Assembly (NCBI RefSeq): GCF_042477335.2
Contig: NC_091245.1
Coordinates: 81,568,501 to 81,632,500, forward strand
DNA: 64,000 bases
Source of the DNA: Ovis canadensis
Lineage: Eukaryota; Chordata; Mammalia; Artiodactyla; Bovidae
Reading direction: 5' to 3'
Shown here: positions 11,521 through 22,608 of the stretch, one piece after another
Position numbering within the stretch: the first letter of the stretch is position 1
Layout: every line of letters begins with the position of its first letter
The notes under the pieces: generated by a model
The model's input: only the letters and a program-made list of their open reading frames with translations
Told to the model about the DNA's origin: nothing
The model's database searches: none
Translations under genes and position numbers: made by a program

Positions 11521-12009
11521 GTTAATGCTGATGTCAGGCAACATGAACTCTCCTAAAATTTAACTCAAATAAGAAAATCACAAAGCACTGAAATTGGAGC
11601 AGAAAGTAAAATGCAACTCTAATTTGAAATCTTGCCAGAGTCAGTCTGTGTCATTAGCTAAATGTTCATTGACAGAAAATCTCTGTCTTCATTTTAGTAT
11701 TTCTAATTCAGTTCTAGATCATAGGTTGTGTAGGAATGCCACTATCAGAAATGTCAGACTTAGCTTTGTATATTTTCTTACATGTGCTGTAGGTAGGGCT
11801 ACAAGTAAAGTAAGTAAACTCTGTATGTTTTAATCCAAGTGCATATCAATCAATCCAATGTATATTTATTAAGTGCATAGAACACTTTAGGTACTTTAAA
11901 ACTTGTTATCCATGTTTTTGTACCAGTGTAGTTGGGAGAACAAAATAGAACTGCATCACACATTTCTAAAAATAGAGGGAAATACTTAACATTGCACAAT
12001 AAAATTTAG
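11521..12009. other. Non-coding stretch without recognised features
   Basis: It lies between an L1 fragment and a BovB element. I see no conserved coding pattern; the 79-codon open frame at 11594-11833 has no recognisable features. Confidence 0.5.
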
Positions 12010-13178
12010 GTAATGTGTTGTTTGCTGCTCCATGGAACATACACAACCTTGTCATGGTGAGAGACTTGGATAACTCAATGAAGCTATGAGCCATGCCATG
12101 CAGGGCCACCCAAGATGGATGAGTCATCATGAAGAATTCTGATAAAACCTGGTCCACTGGCAGAGGGAATGACAAACCATTCCAGTATTCTTGTCTGGAG
12201 AACCCCATGAACGGTATGGAGAGGCAAAAGATACAAAACAGGAAATTGAGGCTCCCAGGTTGGAAGGTGTCCAACATGCTACTGGGGAAGAGTGGAGGGC
12301 AATTACTAATTGCTCCGGAAAGAATGAAGTGGCTGAGACAAAGGAGAAATGGCATTCTTTGTGGATGTGTCTCCAGTGAAAGTAAATCCAATGCTATAAA
12401 GAACAATATTTCATAGGAACCTGGAATGTTAGGTTGATGAACCAGGATAAATTGGATGTGGTCAAGAAGGAGATGTCATGATTCAACATCAACATCAGGA
12501 ATCAATGAACTGAAACGGACAGAAATAGAAGCATTTAATTCATATGGCCATTATGTCTACTACTGTGGGCAAGAATCTCAGAAGCAATGGAGTAGCCCTC
12601 ATAGGCAGCAAAAGAGTCCAAAATGTAGTGCAACCTCAAAAATGACAGAATGATCTCATTTTATTTCCAAGGCAAACAATTCAACATCACAGTAATCCAA
12701 GTTTATACCCCAATTACTAATGCTGAAGAAGCTGAAGTTGACTGGTTCTACAAAGACATACCAGACCTTCTAGAACCAACACCAAAAATAAAAGATGTCC
12801 TTTTCAATATAGGGGATTAGAATGCAAAAGTAGGAAGTCAAGAGATACCTGGAATAACAAGCAAGTTTGGCCTTGAAGTACAAAATGAAACTGGGCAAAA
12901 GCTAACAGAATTTTGTCAAGAGAATACTGTGGTCATACCAAACAACCCTTTCCAACAACCCCAGAGATGATATGAATGTCAACAAATGATCAATACCAAA
13001 ATCAAATTGATTGCATTCTTTGCATCCAAAGATGGAGAAGCTCTACAAATTCAGGAAAAACCAGACCTAACTCAAATTTGTTGTGATTATACAAAGTAGG
13101 TAATGAACAAATTCAAGGGATTAGATCTGCTAGACAGAGTGCCTGAAGAATTATAGATGACGGTTCATAATGTTGCAC

Positions 13179-13404
13179 TTCCTGGTGGCTCAGATGATAA
13201 AGCATCTGTTAACAATGCGGGAGACCCAGGTTCGATCCCCGGGTTGGGAAGATCCCCTGGAGAAGGAAATGGCAATCCACTCCAGGACTATTGCCTGGAA
13301 AATCCCATGGACAGAGGAGCCTGGTCATCTACAGTCCATGGGGTCATAAAGAGTCAGACACCACTGAGTGACTTCACTACAGTCTATAAGGATAACAGTA
13401 TAAA
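13179..13404 (+). mobile_element. Bov-tA SINE nested in BovB
   Basis: Perfect target duplications GTTGCAC lie at 13172-13178 and 13405-13411. The head contains GGTTCGATCCCCGGGTTGGG, close to the consensus B-box region, so this copy is fairly young. Confidence 0.92.
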
Positions 13405-14527
13405 GTTGCACAGGAGGCAATGACCAAAACGATCCTAAAAAAAAAAAAAAAAAAAAAATTGCAAGAAGGCAAAGTGGTTGTCTGAGAAGGCTTTACAAAT
13501 AGCTAAGGAAAGAAGAGAAGTGAAAGGCAAGGGAGAAAGGGAAAGATCAACTGAATGCAGAGTTCCAGAGAATAGCAAGGAGAGATAAGAAGTCCTTCTT
13601 AAAATAAACAATGCAAAAAAATAGAGGAAAACAATAGAATGTGAAAAATTAGATATCTCTTCAAGAAAACTGGAGTTATCAAGGGAGGATTTCATGCAAG
13701 TATGGGCATGTTAAAGGGCAGAAATGGTAAGGATGTAAAAGAAGCAGAAGAGATTAAGAAGAGGTGGAAAGAATACACAGATGAATTATACAAAATCATT
13801 TTATTGAGCCACTCACATAATTTGTTTTTCAGGTAGAATAGTGACTCAGATAAGCAAGATGGTGTGGTCACTCACCTAGAGTCAGACATCCTAGAGAGTG
13901 AAGTTAAGTGTGTCTTGGGAAGTGTTACTATGAACAAAACTAGTGGAGGGGATACAATTCCAGCTAAGCTATTTAAAATCCTCAAAGATGATGCTGTTAA
14001 AGTGCTGCATTCAATATGCCAGCAAATTTGGAAAACCCAGCAGTGGCTACAGTACTGGAAAAAGTCAGTTTTCATTCCAATCCCAGATGCAAAGCTAAAG
14101 CATGTTCAAATTATCATACAATTGCACTCATGTCATATGCTTGAAAGGTTATGCTAAAATCCTTCAAGATAGGCTTCAGCAGTATGCGAACTGAGAACTT
14201 CCAGATGTACAGGCTTGATTTAGAAGAGGCAGAGGAACCTGAGATCAAATTGCCAACATTTGTTGGATCATAGAAAAAGCAGTGGAATTCTAGGAAAACT
14301 GCTTCATTGCCTACAGTAAACCTTTGACTGTGCTGATCACAACCAACTGGAAAATTCTTAAAGAGATGGGAATACCAGACCACCTTACAGGTTTTCTGAG
14401 AAACCTGGGTGTGGGTCATGAAGCAATAGTTAGAATGAAACATGGAACAACTAAATGGTTAAAAACTAGGAAAGGAGTATGAAAGGCTGTATATTGTCAC
14501 CCTGTTTATTTATCTTATATGCAGAGT

Positions 14528-14655
14528 TCCGTTCAGTTCAATCATTCAGTCTTGTCCAGCTCTTTGTGACCCCATGGACTGCAGCCAGGCTTCCCTGTTC
14601 ATCACCTACTCCTGGAGCTTACTCAAACTCATGTCCATCGAGCTCATGGTTCCAC
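14528..14655 (-). mobile_element. Truncated BovB-tail/Bov-A fragment nested in BovB
   Basis: GTTCAGTTCAATCATTCAG opens an antisense BovB 3' tail lying inside the sense BovB, just after the ILYAEF coding stretch. BovB coding text resumes at ATGAGAAATGCC. Confidence 0.75.
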
Positions 14656-15490
14656 ACCATGAGAAATGCCAGGTGGATGAATCAAAAGCTAGAATCAAGA
14701 TTGCTGAGAGAAATATCAACAACCTCAGATATGTAGATGATACCATTCTAGTGACAGAAAGTAAAGAAGAACTAAAGAGCCTCTTGATGAGGGTGAGTGA
14801 GGAGAGTGAAAAAAGTTGTTTTAAAATTCAAAATTCAAAAAACTAAGATCATGGCATCTGGTCTAATCATTTCCTGATGAAAAGAAGAGGAAAAGTCAAA
14901 GTTAAGGCAGTGATAGACTTTTCCCTTGGGCTCCAAAAATCACTGCTTACTATGTCTGCTACCCTGAGATTAAAGATGCTTCCTCCTTGGAAGGAAAGCT
15001 GTCAAATCTAGACAGTGTGTTAAAAAGCAGAGACATCACTTTGTTGACAAAGCTCTGTATAGCCAAAGCTATGGGTTTTCCAATATGGATACGAAAGTTG
15101 GACCATAAAGAAGACTGAATCCTGAAGAATTGATGCTTTCAAAATGTGGTGCTGGAGAAGGTTCTTGAGAGTCCCTTGGACAGCAAGGAGATCAAGCCAG
15201 TCAATCCTAAAGGAAATCAACCTTGAATATTCACTGGTAGGACTAACACTGAAGCTGAAGCTCCGATAATTTGGCCACCAGATGCGAAGAGCCAACTCAT
15301 TGTAAAAGACTCTGATGCTTGAAAAGATTGAAGGCAAAAGCAGAAGGGGCTGGCAGAGGATAGATGGTTAGATAGCATCACTGACTCAATGGATATGAAT
15401 TTGAGTCAACTCTGGGAGATAGTGAAGGGCAGGGGAGCCTGGAGTGCTGCAGTCCTTAAGGTGGTAAAGAGTTAGGACTGAACAACAACA

Positions 15491-15694
15491 AATAGGCTGT
15501 TTGACTTCAAAGGAGGGAAATGATGCATGTTCTGAGATGGTCTGAGAAAGCTTTGTGGAGAAGGAAGGTCTTGATAATTAGATAAGGAGGTTTTAAAAGG
15601 AGGATAAAAGAGGAAGGAGTATTCCAAGAAGAAAGGTGTGAAAGAGGCACAAAGGAATGAAAGAGACTGTGTGGTGATAAATAGATCGGTTGAT
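15491..15694. other. Non-coding stretch, part of the segment missing from copy 2
   Basis: Purine-rich text resembles an old interspersed repeat also hinted at near 3870-4080. No gene is visible. Confidence 0.4.
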
Positions 15695-16739
15695 TACTGA
15701 GGCTATAGAGGGAGATTTATAAGATACTATTGGAAAATATTTTGGATAAGTAGAAAGAGACTAATACATTTCCCCTCAAGTCTTTCCTATTAAGTTCAAT
15801 GTATTAATACCAACAGTAGCATTTTCAAATATATGGAATATCTTTACCTAGGCAAGATAATTATATGTTACCATGAAGAAATTCTAGGAACTATCATTCC
15901 TTAATTGATATAATCAGAATGAGTTTATTAAGTTTTAGTTTACCTTACTTCTATGGTTTGCATACTCCTCCTATCAGCCCCCAGCTGTGCAGTTTAAATG
16001 AAATTAAATTATACTGTAGTCCACTAGCATATAGGTCTGCCAATATATGAACCTTTCAAGTTTGTGTAAATCTTTATTTGTCAGTCCTCACTGCAAGTTT
16101 CTATTGCCATGTGTTAAAATATTTTATTTTGAATGACATACTACTTCCTACTTACTATTTTTGTATCACTGGGGATGGAAATAATAAGACTATCCCTTGA
16201 TTTAACTGTCAGCCAAGGGACACTTCAAGCTTAATATAAAATTTTGGAAAGCCCCTCAATCTGCCAGAAACTAATGGTTTTAGGAATATTCCTGGCTTTG
16301 TAGGAGAGAGCTCAATTATAAAATGTTTTCCTGTATCATAATGAGTATTAATAAATTTTATCCAACAAAATCCTTCTTAACTGAAAATAATTTTTTTTTT
16401 TCACTTGAGAAGGAAAAACATTATTTGTTACAGGGCATTTTCTGCCTTATATATTCTAAAGTTACCAAATCAATGAGGAAATTGGTATCCATTTTTGTTA
16501 AAAAAAAAAAAAACAGCCAACAAAGGGAAAGAAAATAAAAATGACTAATATTTAAATAGAAATTTTTTCTGAGAAAAGCATATTTTGGTAAATATAGTTT
16601 CATTTCATAGAGGTTTAGTTTTAAATTTACCAAATGGTCCCAGTTTCTGGGGTTAAATTTATTGAAAAACCAAAGAAAAGTGTAAGGAAGATAGAAACCA
16701 AAACATTGCCTTTATTTAAAAGTTAATAATATAAGAGAG

Positions 16740-16872
16740 AGCTTCCCTGGTGACTAGACAGTAAAGAATCTACCTGCAATGCAGGAGACCCTGACTTGGG
16801 AAGATCCCCTGGAGAAAGAAAGGGCTACCCACTCCAGTATTCTTGCCTGAAGAATTTCATGGACAGAGGACA
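16740..16872 (+). mobile_element. Truncated Bov-tA SINE shared by both duplicated flanks
   Basis: The same SINE occupies the same site in the other flank (43900-44045), so it was inserted before the duplication. Confidence 0.85.
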
Positions 16873-17328
16873 GTTTTGTTTGTTTGATTGTTTTCTTTTT
16901 AAAATTTATTTATTTTTTATTTTAATTGGAGGCTAATTACTTTACAATATTGTGGTGGTTTTTGCCATACATTCACATGAATCAGCCATGGGTGTACATG
17001 TGTTCCCCATTCTGACCCTCCATCCCACCTCCCTCCCCATCCCGTCCCTCACGGTCATCCCAGTGCACCGGCCCTGAGCACCCTGCCTCATGCATTGAAC
17101 CTGGACTGACGATCTATTTCACATATGATAGCATACATGTTTAAATGCTATTCTCTCAAATCATCCCACCCTCACCTTCTCCCAGAGTCCAACAGTCTGT
17201 TCTTTACATCTTTGCCTCTTTTGCTATCTCGCATATAGGGTCATAGTTATCATCTTTCTAAATTCCATATATATGCATTAATATACAGTACTGGTGTTTT
17301 TCTTTCTGACTTACTTCACTCTTTACTT
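16873..17328 (-). mobile_element. L1 LINE 3' end, antisense, 5'-truncated
   Basis: A T-rich start (poly-A on the minus strand) leads into GGAGGCTAATTACTTTACAA and CTCCCTCCCCATCCCGTCCC, typical of the bovine L1 3' region, ending at TCTGACTTACTTCACTC. The paralogous flank (44045) has no such insertion, so it postdates the duplication. Confidence 0.88.
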
Positions 17329-17802
17329 TTTATTAGTGGGAAATGACAGTCTTAGTAGTGAACTTAAGAATTAAATAGACATTTATACTTAACAAGCTGA
17401 ACTGGAGCAGGGCCCCTAGAAAGGCAGAGTGACTCCAGAAGAAAAATGCAGAATATCTTTATCAACATATAAAAATCATTGCCAAGAGAAAGAGAAGGAA
17501 CTAGGCTATATGTGTCCAATATTTCCTTCCAAGCTAATCAAAAAACTACCCACTCCTCTAGTGAGTGAAGTGGCAGAAAGAAGCCAGAGCATTCTGTAAA
17601 GGTAGCTATTCCTTAAAAACTAAAAAATAATTCAGTAAGGACAAATAAATCTCCTTCATGGTTCTTTGTGTTTTAAAGGTGTAATAAGCATTTTGTGTCA
17701 AAATAAATAATTTTATTTATTTAGAATTTTATTTATAAAGAATATGAATAAAAAGGAACCTCAATTACTGTTTCTTTCTATACATTTTCTCTATTCTTTA
17801 CT

Positions 17803-18070
17803 GCTGCTGCTGCTAAGTCTCTTCAGTTGTGTCCGACTCTGTGTTACCCGAGACGGCAGCCCACCAAGCTCCCCTGTCCCTGGGATTCTCCAGGCAAGAA
17901 CGCTGGAGTGGGTTGCCATGTCCTTCTCCAATGCATGAAAGTGAAAAGTGAAAGTGAAGTCGCTCAGTCATGTCCGACTCTGAGAGACCCCATGGACTGC
18001 AGCCCACCAGACTCCTCCGTCCATGGAATTTTCCAGGAAAGAGTACTGGAGTGGTGTGCCAATGACTTCT
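17803..18070 (-). mobile_element. Bov-A2 SINE (dimeric)
   Basis: It begins with the CTGCTGCTGCTGC tail complement and shows two Bov-A monomers separated by the GAAAGTGAAAAGTGAAAGTG linker. It is absent from the paralogous site near 44500. Confidence 0.9.
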
Positions 18071-18264
18071 CCATCTATTATTTACTACTGACATTTTAAT
18101 AAATGTCAGCTCTAATAAATTAGAGCTCTCTCTAATACTTAATTTGCTTTGGAATTCCTGGAATTCCTATCTATGACCCATGATTGTCTTTGATTTTATC
18201 TCTCTTTTGAAACCTCCCTACCCTTATGCAATATTTGGTCATGCAGAACTCACAAGAATTAGTT

Positions 18265-18699
18265 AGGTTCAGTTGCTCAGTCATGTCCGACTCTTTGCAA
18301 CCCCATGGACTGTAGCATGCCAGGCTTCCCTGTCCATCACCAACTCCCAGAGCTTGCTCAAACTGTGCATCGAGTCGGTGATGCCATCAAACCATCTCAT
18401 TCTTTGTCATCCGCTTCTCCTCCTGCCTTCAATCTTGCCCAGCATTAGGGGCTTTTCCAATGAGTCAGTTCTTTGCATCAGGTGGTCAAAGTTTTGGAGT
18501 TTCAGCTTCAGCATCAGTCCTGCCAATGAATATTCAGGAATGATCTCCATTAGGATTGGCTGGTTTGATCTCCTTGCTGTCCAAGGGACTCTCAAGAGTC
18601 TTCTCCAGCACCACAATTCAAAAGCATCAATTCTTAGGTGCTCAGCTTTCTTTATATTCCAACACGCACATCCATACATGACTACTGGAAAAGTATAGC
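18265..18699 (-). mobile_element. BovB LINE 3' tail, antisense
   Basis: It starts GGTTCAGTTGCTCAGTCATG and runs through the characteristic CTTCAGCTTCAGCATCAGTC to CATACATGACTACTGG. It is absent from the matching point in copy 2. Confidence 0.88.
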
Positions 18700-19229
18700 T
18701 TTAAAGGCTTAATAATGTTTATATTAACTGAATTAAATTTTAATAATTATTTTAAGAGTCTCCTGGAAATAATCTTAACTCAGAGGTGTGACTGCATTGG
18801 TAGTAATATCATAATGGGGAAGATATGTAAGTAGACTCTGAGCAGTCTTCCAACCACTAAATATCAGTTTCTGCCTCCTCTATCATTTTTCACTTAAGAC
18901 TGAAGAATGCTCTGAGTGACAAAACCTGTGTTAATCATTTCCACTTACACATCAGCCAAAAAGTTGCTTGGAAGTATTTTTATTTTCTATTTAGTAGTAA
19001 CATATATATTCCACAGATGGAGACTTATGAATCCAAATGATAGAATATCTTACTTGCTCTCTCAAGAGTACCCTTCAAAAGTAGGTAGAATCTTTTATAT
19101 TAACAATATTTAACATGGCACATATTCTAGTAAAGGCTTGGTTAAAGGGGTGATAGGGAAAATGCCTACTTTTTACAGTGTTGTTATTTAGACTGCACAG
19201 GAAAGGAAAATTTCCTCTGTGATGAATCA

Positions 19230-20370
19230 CTGGATCATCAAAAAAGCAAGAGAGTTCCAGAAAAACATCTATTTCTGCTTTATTGACTATGCCAAAGTCT
19301 TTGACTGTGTGGATCACAATAAACTGTGGAAAATTCTTCAAGAGATGGGAATACCAGACCACCTGACCTACCTCTTGAGAAACCTATATGGAGGTCAGGA
19401 AGCAACAGTTTGAACTGGACATGGAAAAACAACTGGTTCCAAATAGGAAAAGGAGTATCAAGGCTGTATATTGTCACCCTGCTTATTTAACTTATATGCA
19501 GAGTACATCATGAGAAACTCTGGGCTGGAAGAAGCACAAGATGGAATCAAAATTGCTGGGAGAAATATCAACAACCTCAGATATGCAGATGATACTATCC
19601 TTATGGCAGAAAGTGAAGAGGAACTAAAAAACCACTTGATGAAAGTGAAAGAGGAGAGTGAAAAAGTTGGCATAAAGCTCAACATTCAGAAAACGAAGAT
19701 CATGGCATCTTGTCCAATCACTTCATGGGAAATAGACGGGAAAAAAGTGGAAACAGTGTCAGACTTTATTTTTTGGGGGCTCCCAAATCACTGCAGATGG
19801 TAACTGCAGCCATGAAATTAAAAGACACTTACTCTTTGGAAGAAAAGTTATGACCAACCTAGATAGCATATTCAAAAGTAGAGACATTACTTTGCCAACC
19901 ACGGTCCATCTAATCAAGGCTATGGTTTTTCCAGTGGTCATGTATGGATGAGAGAGTCGGACTGTGAAGAAAGCTGAGCGCTGAAGAATTGATGCTTTTG
20001 AACTGTGGTACTGGAGAAGACTCTTGAGAGTCCCTTGGACTGCAAGGAGATCCAACCAGCCCATTCTAAAGGAGATCAGCCCTGGGTGTTCTTTGAAAGG
20101 ACTGATACTAAAGTTGAAACTCCAGTACTTTGGCCACTTCATGCGAAGAGTTGACTCATTAGAAAAGACTCTGATGCTGGGAGAGATTAGGAGCAGGAAG
20201 AGAAGGGACGACAGAGGATGAGATGGCTGGATGGCATCACGGACTCAATGGACGTGAGTTTGAGTGAACTCCGGGAAATGGTGATGGACAGGGAGGCCTG
20301 GCCTGCTGCGATTCATGGGGTCGCAAAGAGTCGGACACGACTGAGTGACTGAACTGAAGTGAACCGAACT
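19230..20370 (+). mobile_element. BovB LINE 3' third, sense, with target duplication
   Basis: It contains readable RT-region peptides such as YFCFIDYAKVFDCVDHNKLW near 19270 and RYADDTILMAESEEELK near 19578 (the YADD polymerase motif), then the tail ending GAACCGAACT. A 9 bp target duplication GATGAATCA flanks it at 19221-19229 and 20371-20379, and the paralogous site near 46710 is empty. Confidence 0.93.
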
Positions 20371-20799
20371 GATGAATCATTAGCATAGTTATTTTGTTAT
20401 TTTTTAGCTATTTACATGTGGATTTAATTAGTGTACATATGAAGAAATTACCTTTAGGAATAGGGGGAAAATTTTTAATTTTCTATTAAAGATGATTATG
20501 TAGTCAAGTAGGTTACAAATTTTTTTTTAACTTATCAGAAGAATATCCTCACTCTGCCCTTTTTAAAATTAAAACATCATGTGAAATACCAAAAGAAAAA
20601 TATGGTAATGAGGCTACTATGTATGGAGTCACAAAGGGATGTTTAGGGGCTGGATTGCCTGTCCTCACATTCTCCCTCCTTTTCCTAGGCAGCTTGAAAA
20701 CATCTATAGGAGCATGATATGTTTCTTTTAAACTTAAGTATAAAATATTATATTTTTATATTGAATTTCAATACCTTACAAGGGAAATATTTTTGAGAG

Positions 20800-21201
20800 G
20801 GTGTGTGTTAGTCACTCAGTCATGTCCAACTCTCTGCAATCCCATTGACTGTAACCTGCCAGGCTCCTCTGTCCATGAAATTCTCCAAGCAAGAATACTG
20901 GAGTGGATTGCCATTTCCTTCTACAGGGGATCTTCCTAACCCAGGGATCAAACCTGGGTCTCCTGCATGCAGGCAGATGCTTTACCATCTGAGCTAATAG
21001 GGAAGCGCAAAGTGAAAGTGACTCAGTTGTGTCTGACTGTTTGCGACCCCATGGACTGCATAGTCCATGGAATTTTCCAGGCCAAAATACTGGAGTGGGT
21101 AGCTGTTCCCTTCTCCAGGGGATCTACCCAATCCAGGGATTGAACCCAGGTCTCCCGCATTGCAGACAGACTCTTTACCAACTGAGCCACAAGAGAAGAC
21201 C
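20800..21201 (-). mobile_element. Two joined Bov-tA SINE units, antisense
   Basis: Two complete SINE units lie head to tail (about 20800-21006 and 21007-21201). One 11 bp target duplication ATTTTTGAGAG (20789-20799 and 21202-21212) brackets the pair, so they probably arrived as one dimeric insertion. Confidence 0.9.
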
Positions 21202-21251
21202 ATTTTTGAGAGTTTTAACTGTTAAATTTTTGTAAAGTCATTTATGAAATG

Positions 21252-21462
21252 TATGTATGTGTGCTCAGTCATGTCTAGGTCTTTGCAGCTCCATGGAGTC
21301 TGCCAGGCTCCTCTGTCCATGGGATTTCTCAAGCAAGAATATTGGAGCAGTTGCCATTTCCTACTCCTGGGGATCTTCCAGACCCAGGGATCTAACCCTT
21401 GTCTCTTGCATTTCAGTATTTGCATGTGGATTCTTTACCACTAGCGCCACCTAGGAAGCCTG
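21252..21462 (-). mobile_element. Bov-tA SINE, antisense
   Basis: It lies between TTATGAAAT duplications (about 21242 and 21463). The other flank has the uninterrupted sequence ATTATGAAATAATC near 47170. Confidence 0.88.
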
Positions 21463-22392
21463 TATTATGAAATAATCTGTAATATGTCAAAATCTTCTTA
21501 CGATTTTTTACAGCACTATTTTTATACAGCAACGTATAATGTTGAAAATAAGTAGAATGTAACTCACAAATAGTGTAAAAAGTTGAATAGTTTTCAGTTT
21601 TAATAATGCTGCATAATCAATAAACTCAAAATCTCAGGCAGTTAAACAACAAATGCTTATATTTCTTGCTCTGAGGTCTGCAGGTTGAGATATCTCTGCT
21701 TCATGCTGCAGTTTACCTGGACTTGACTTCAGGCTGTCAATTAAAGTCACAGCTGATCCATTTTCTTCAGTCAGTGGCTACTCAAGGTATATTCTTTGCA
21801 TGGTTCAAGGCAGAATACAGGGACCAAGTCTAATCAGGAAAGGACACATAAAGCCTTTGCTTGCTTCAGTGAGAAAATGTTCCATTGATTAAAGGAAGAC
21901 ATGTGGATCAGCCTAAGAGCTATATTTAGTGGCTTTGAGGATAATGTCATTTGAGTAAGAAAATATACTCTGTATACTTTAATCTCAGGCATATGGAAAA
22001 AAAACCTTCAGAATTTGGAATAATAATATAGGACAAAAATAACAAAGGCAAGTATATATATGAAATATCAAACAAAAACCAAACTCAGCTTTTGTCATTG
22101 ACACTTCATGACAAATATTGTATACAAAATCATCAATGTATTAGTATACTTATATGTGCACGATACTTTCCATTACCATAATTCTGATATATAGCTTCCA
22201 TAGTTAGCAATAACTTTTAGTGATAATATCTTCTAGGATATTATCCACATGAACCAGAAGATTTCAACATGTGCAATGTGATGTATATTTATCCCTGTCA
22301 AGCCTCTTCTCCTCCTTTATTGGTAACAGCACATAGCTTTCCTGTTAAGAAATCACACAAAAACCATATTTCACCCGTTCTATTAAGAAGGC

Positions 22393-22608
22393 ATGAAAGT
22401 GAAAGTGTTAGTCACTCAGTTGTGTCTGACTGTTTGAGACCCCTTACACTGTAGCCCACCAGACTCCTCTGTCCATGGAATTCTCCAGGCAAGAATCCTG
22501 AAGTGGGTTGCCATTCCCTTCTCCAGGGGATCTTCTCGACCCAGGAATCGAACCCAGGTCTCCTGCATCATAGGCAGATTCCTTATGGTCTGAGCCACCA
22601 GGGAAGCC
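22393..22608 (-). mobile_element. Bov-tA SINE, antisense
   Basis: The reverse-complement Bov-A body is followed by the tRNA-like head ending GAGCCACCAGGGAAGCCC. The paralogous site near 48715 lacks it. Confidence 0.88.

Larger units (their letters stand above)
12010..15490 (+). mobile_element. BovB (RTE) LINE, near full length, inactivated
   Basis: This is the most complete BovB in the window, covering the 5' region, endonuclease-like part, reverse transcriptase and 3' tail on the + strand. Reverse-transcriptase peptides are readable in broken frames, for example a segment with WKKSVFIPIP near 14056-14085 and RYVDDTILVTESKEELKSL near 14728. Stops, frameshifts, an A run at 13438-13458, a SINE at 13179-13404 and a tail fragment at about 14528-14655 interrupt it. 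BovB is the RTE-clade LINE thought to have entered ruminant ancestors horizontally; its tail gave rise to the Bov SINEs. Confidence 0.9.

Noticed and set aside
13210..13260. tRNA-gene-like A and B box sequences in several places
   Set aside because: They belong to the tRNA-derived heads of Bov-tA SINEs, followed by SINE bodies and lacking a folded mature tRNA.
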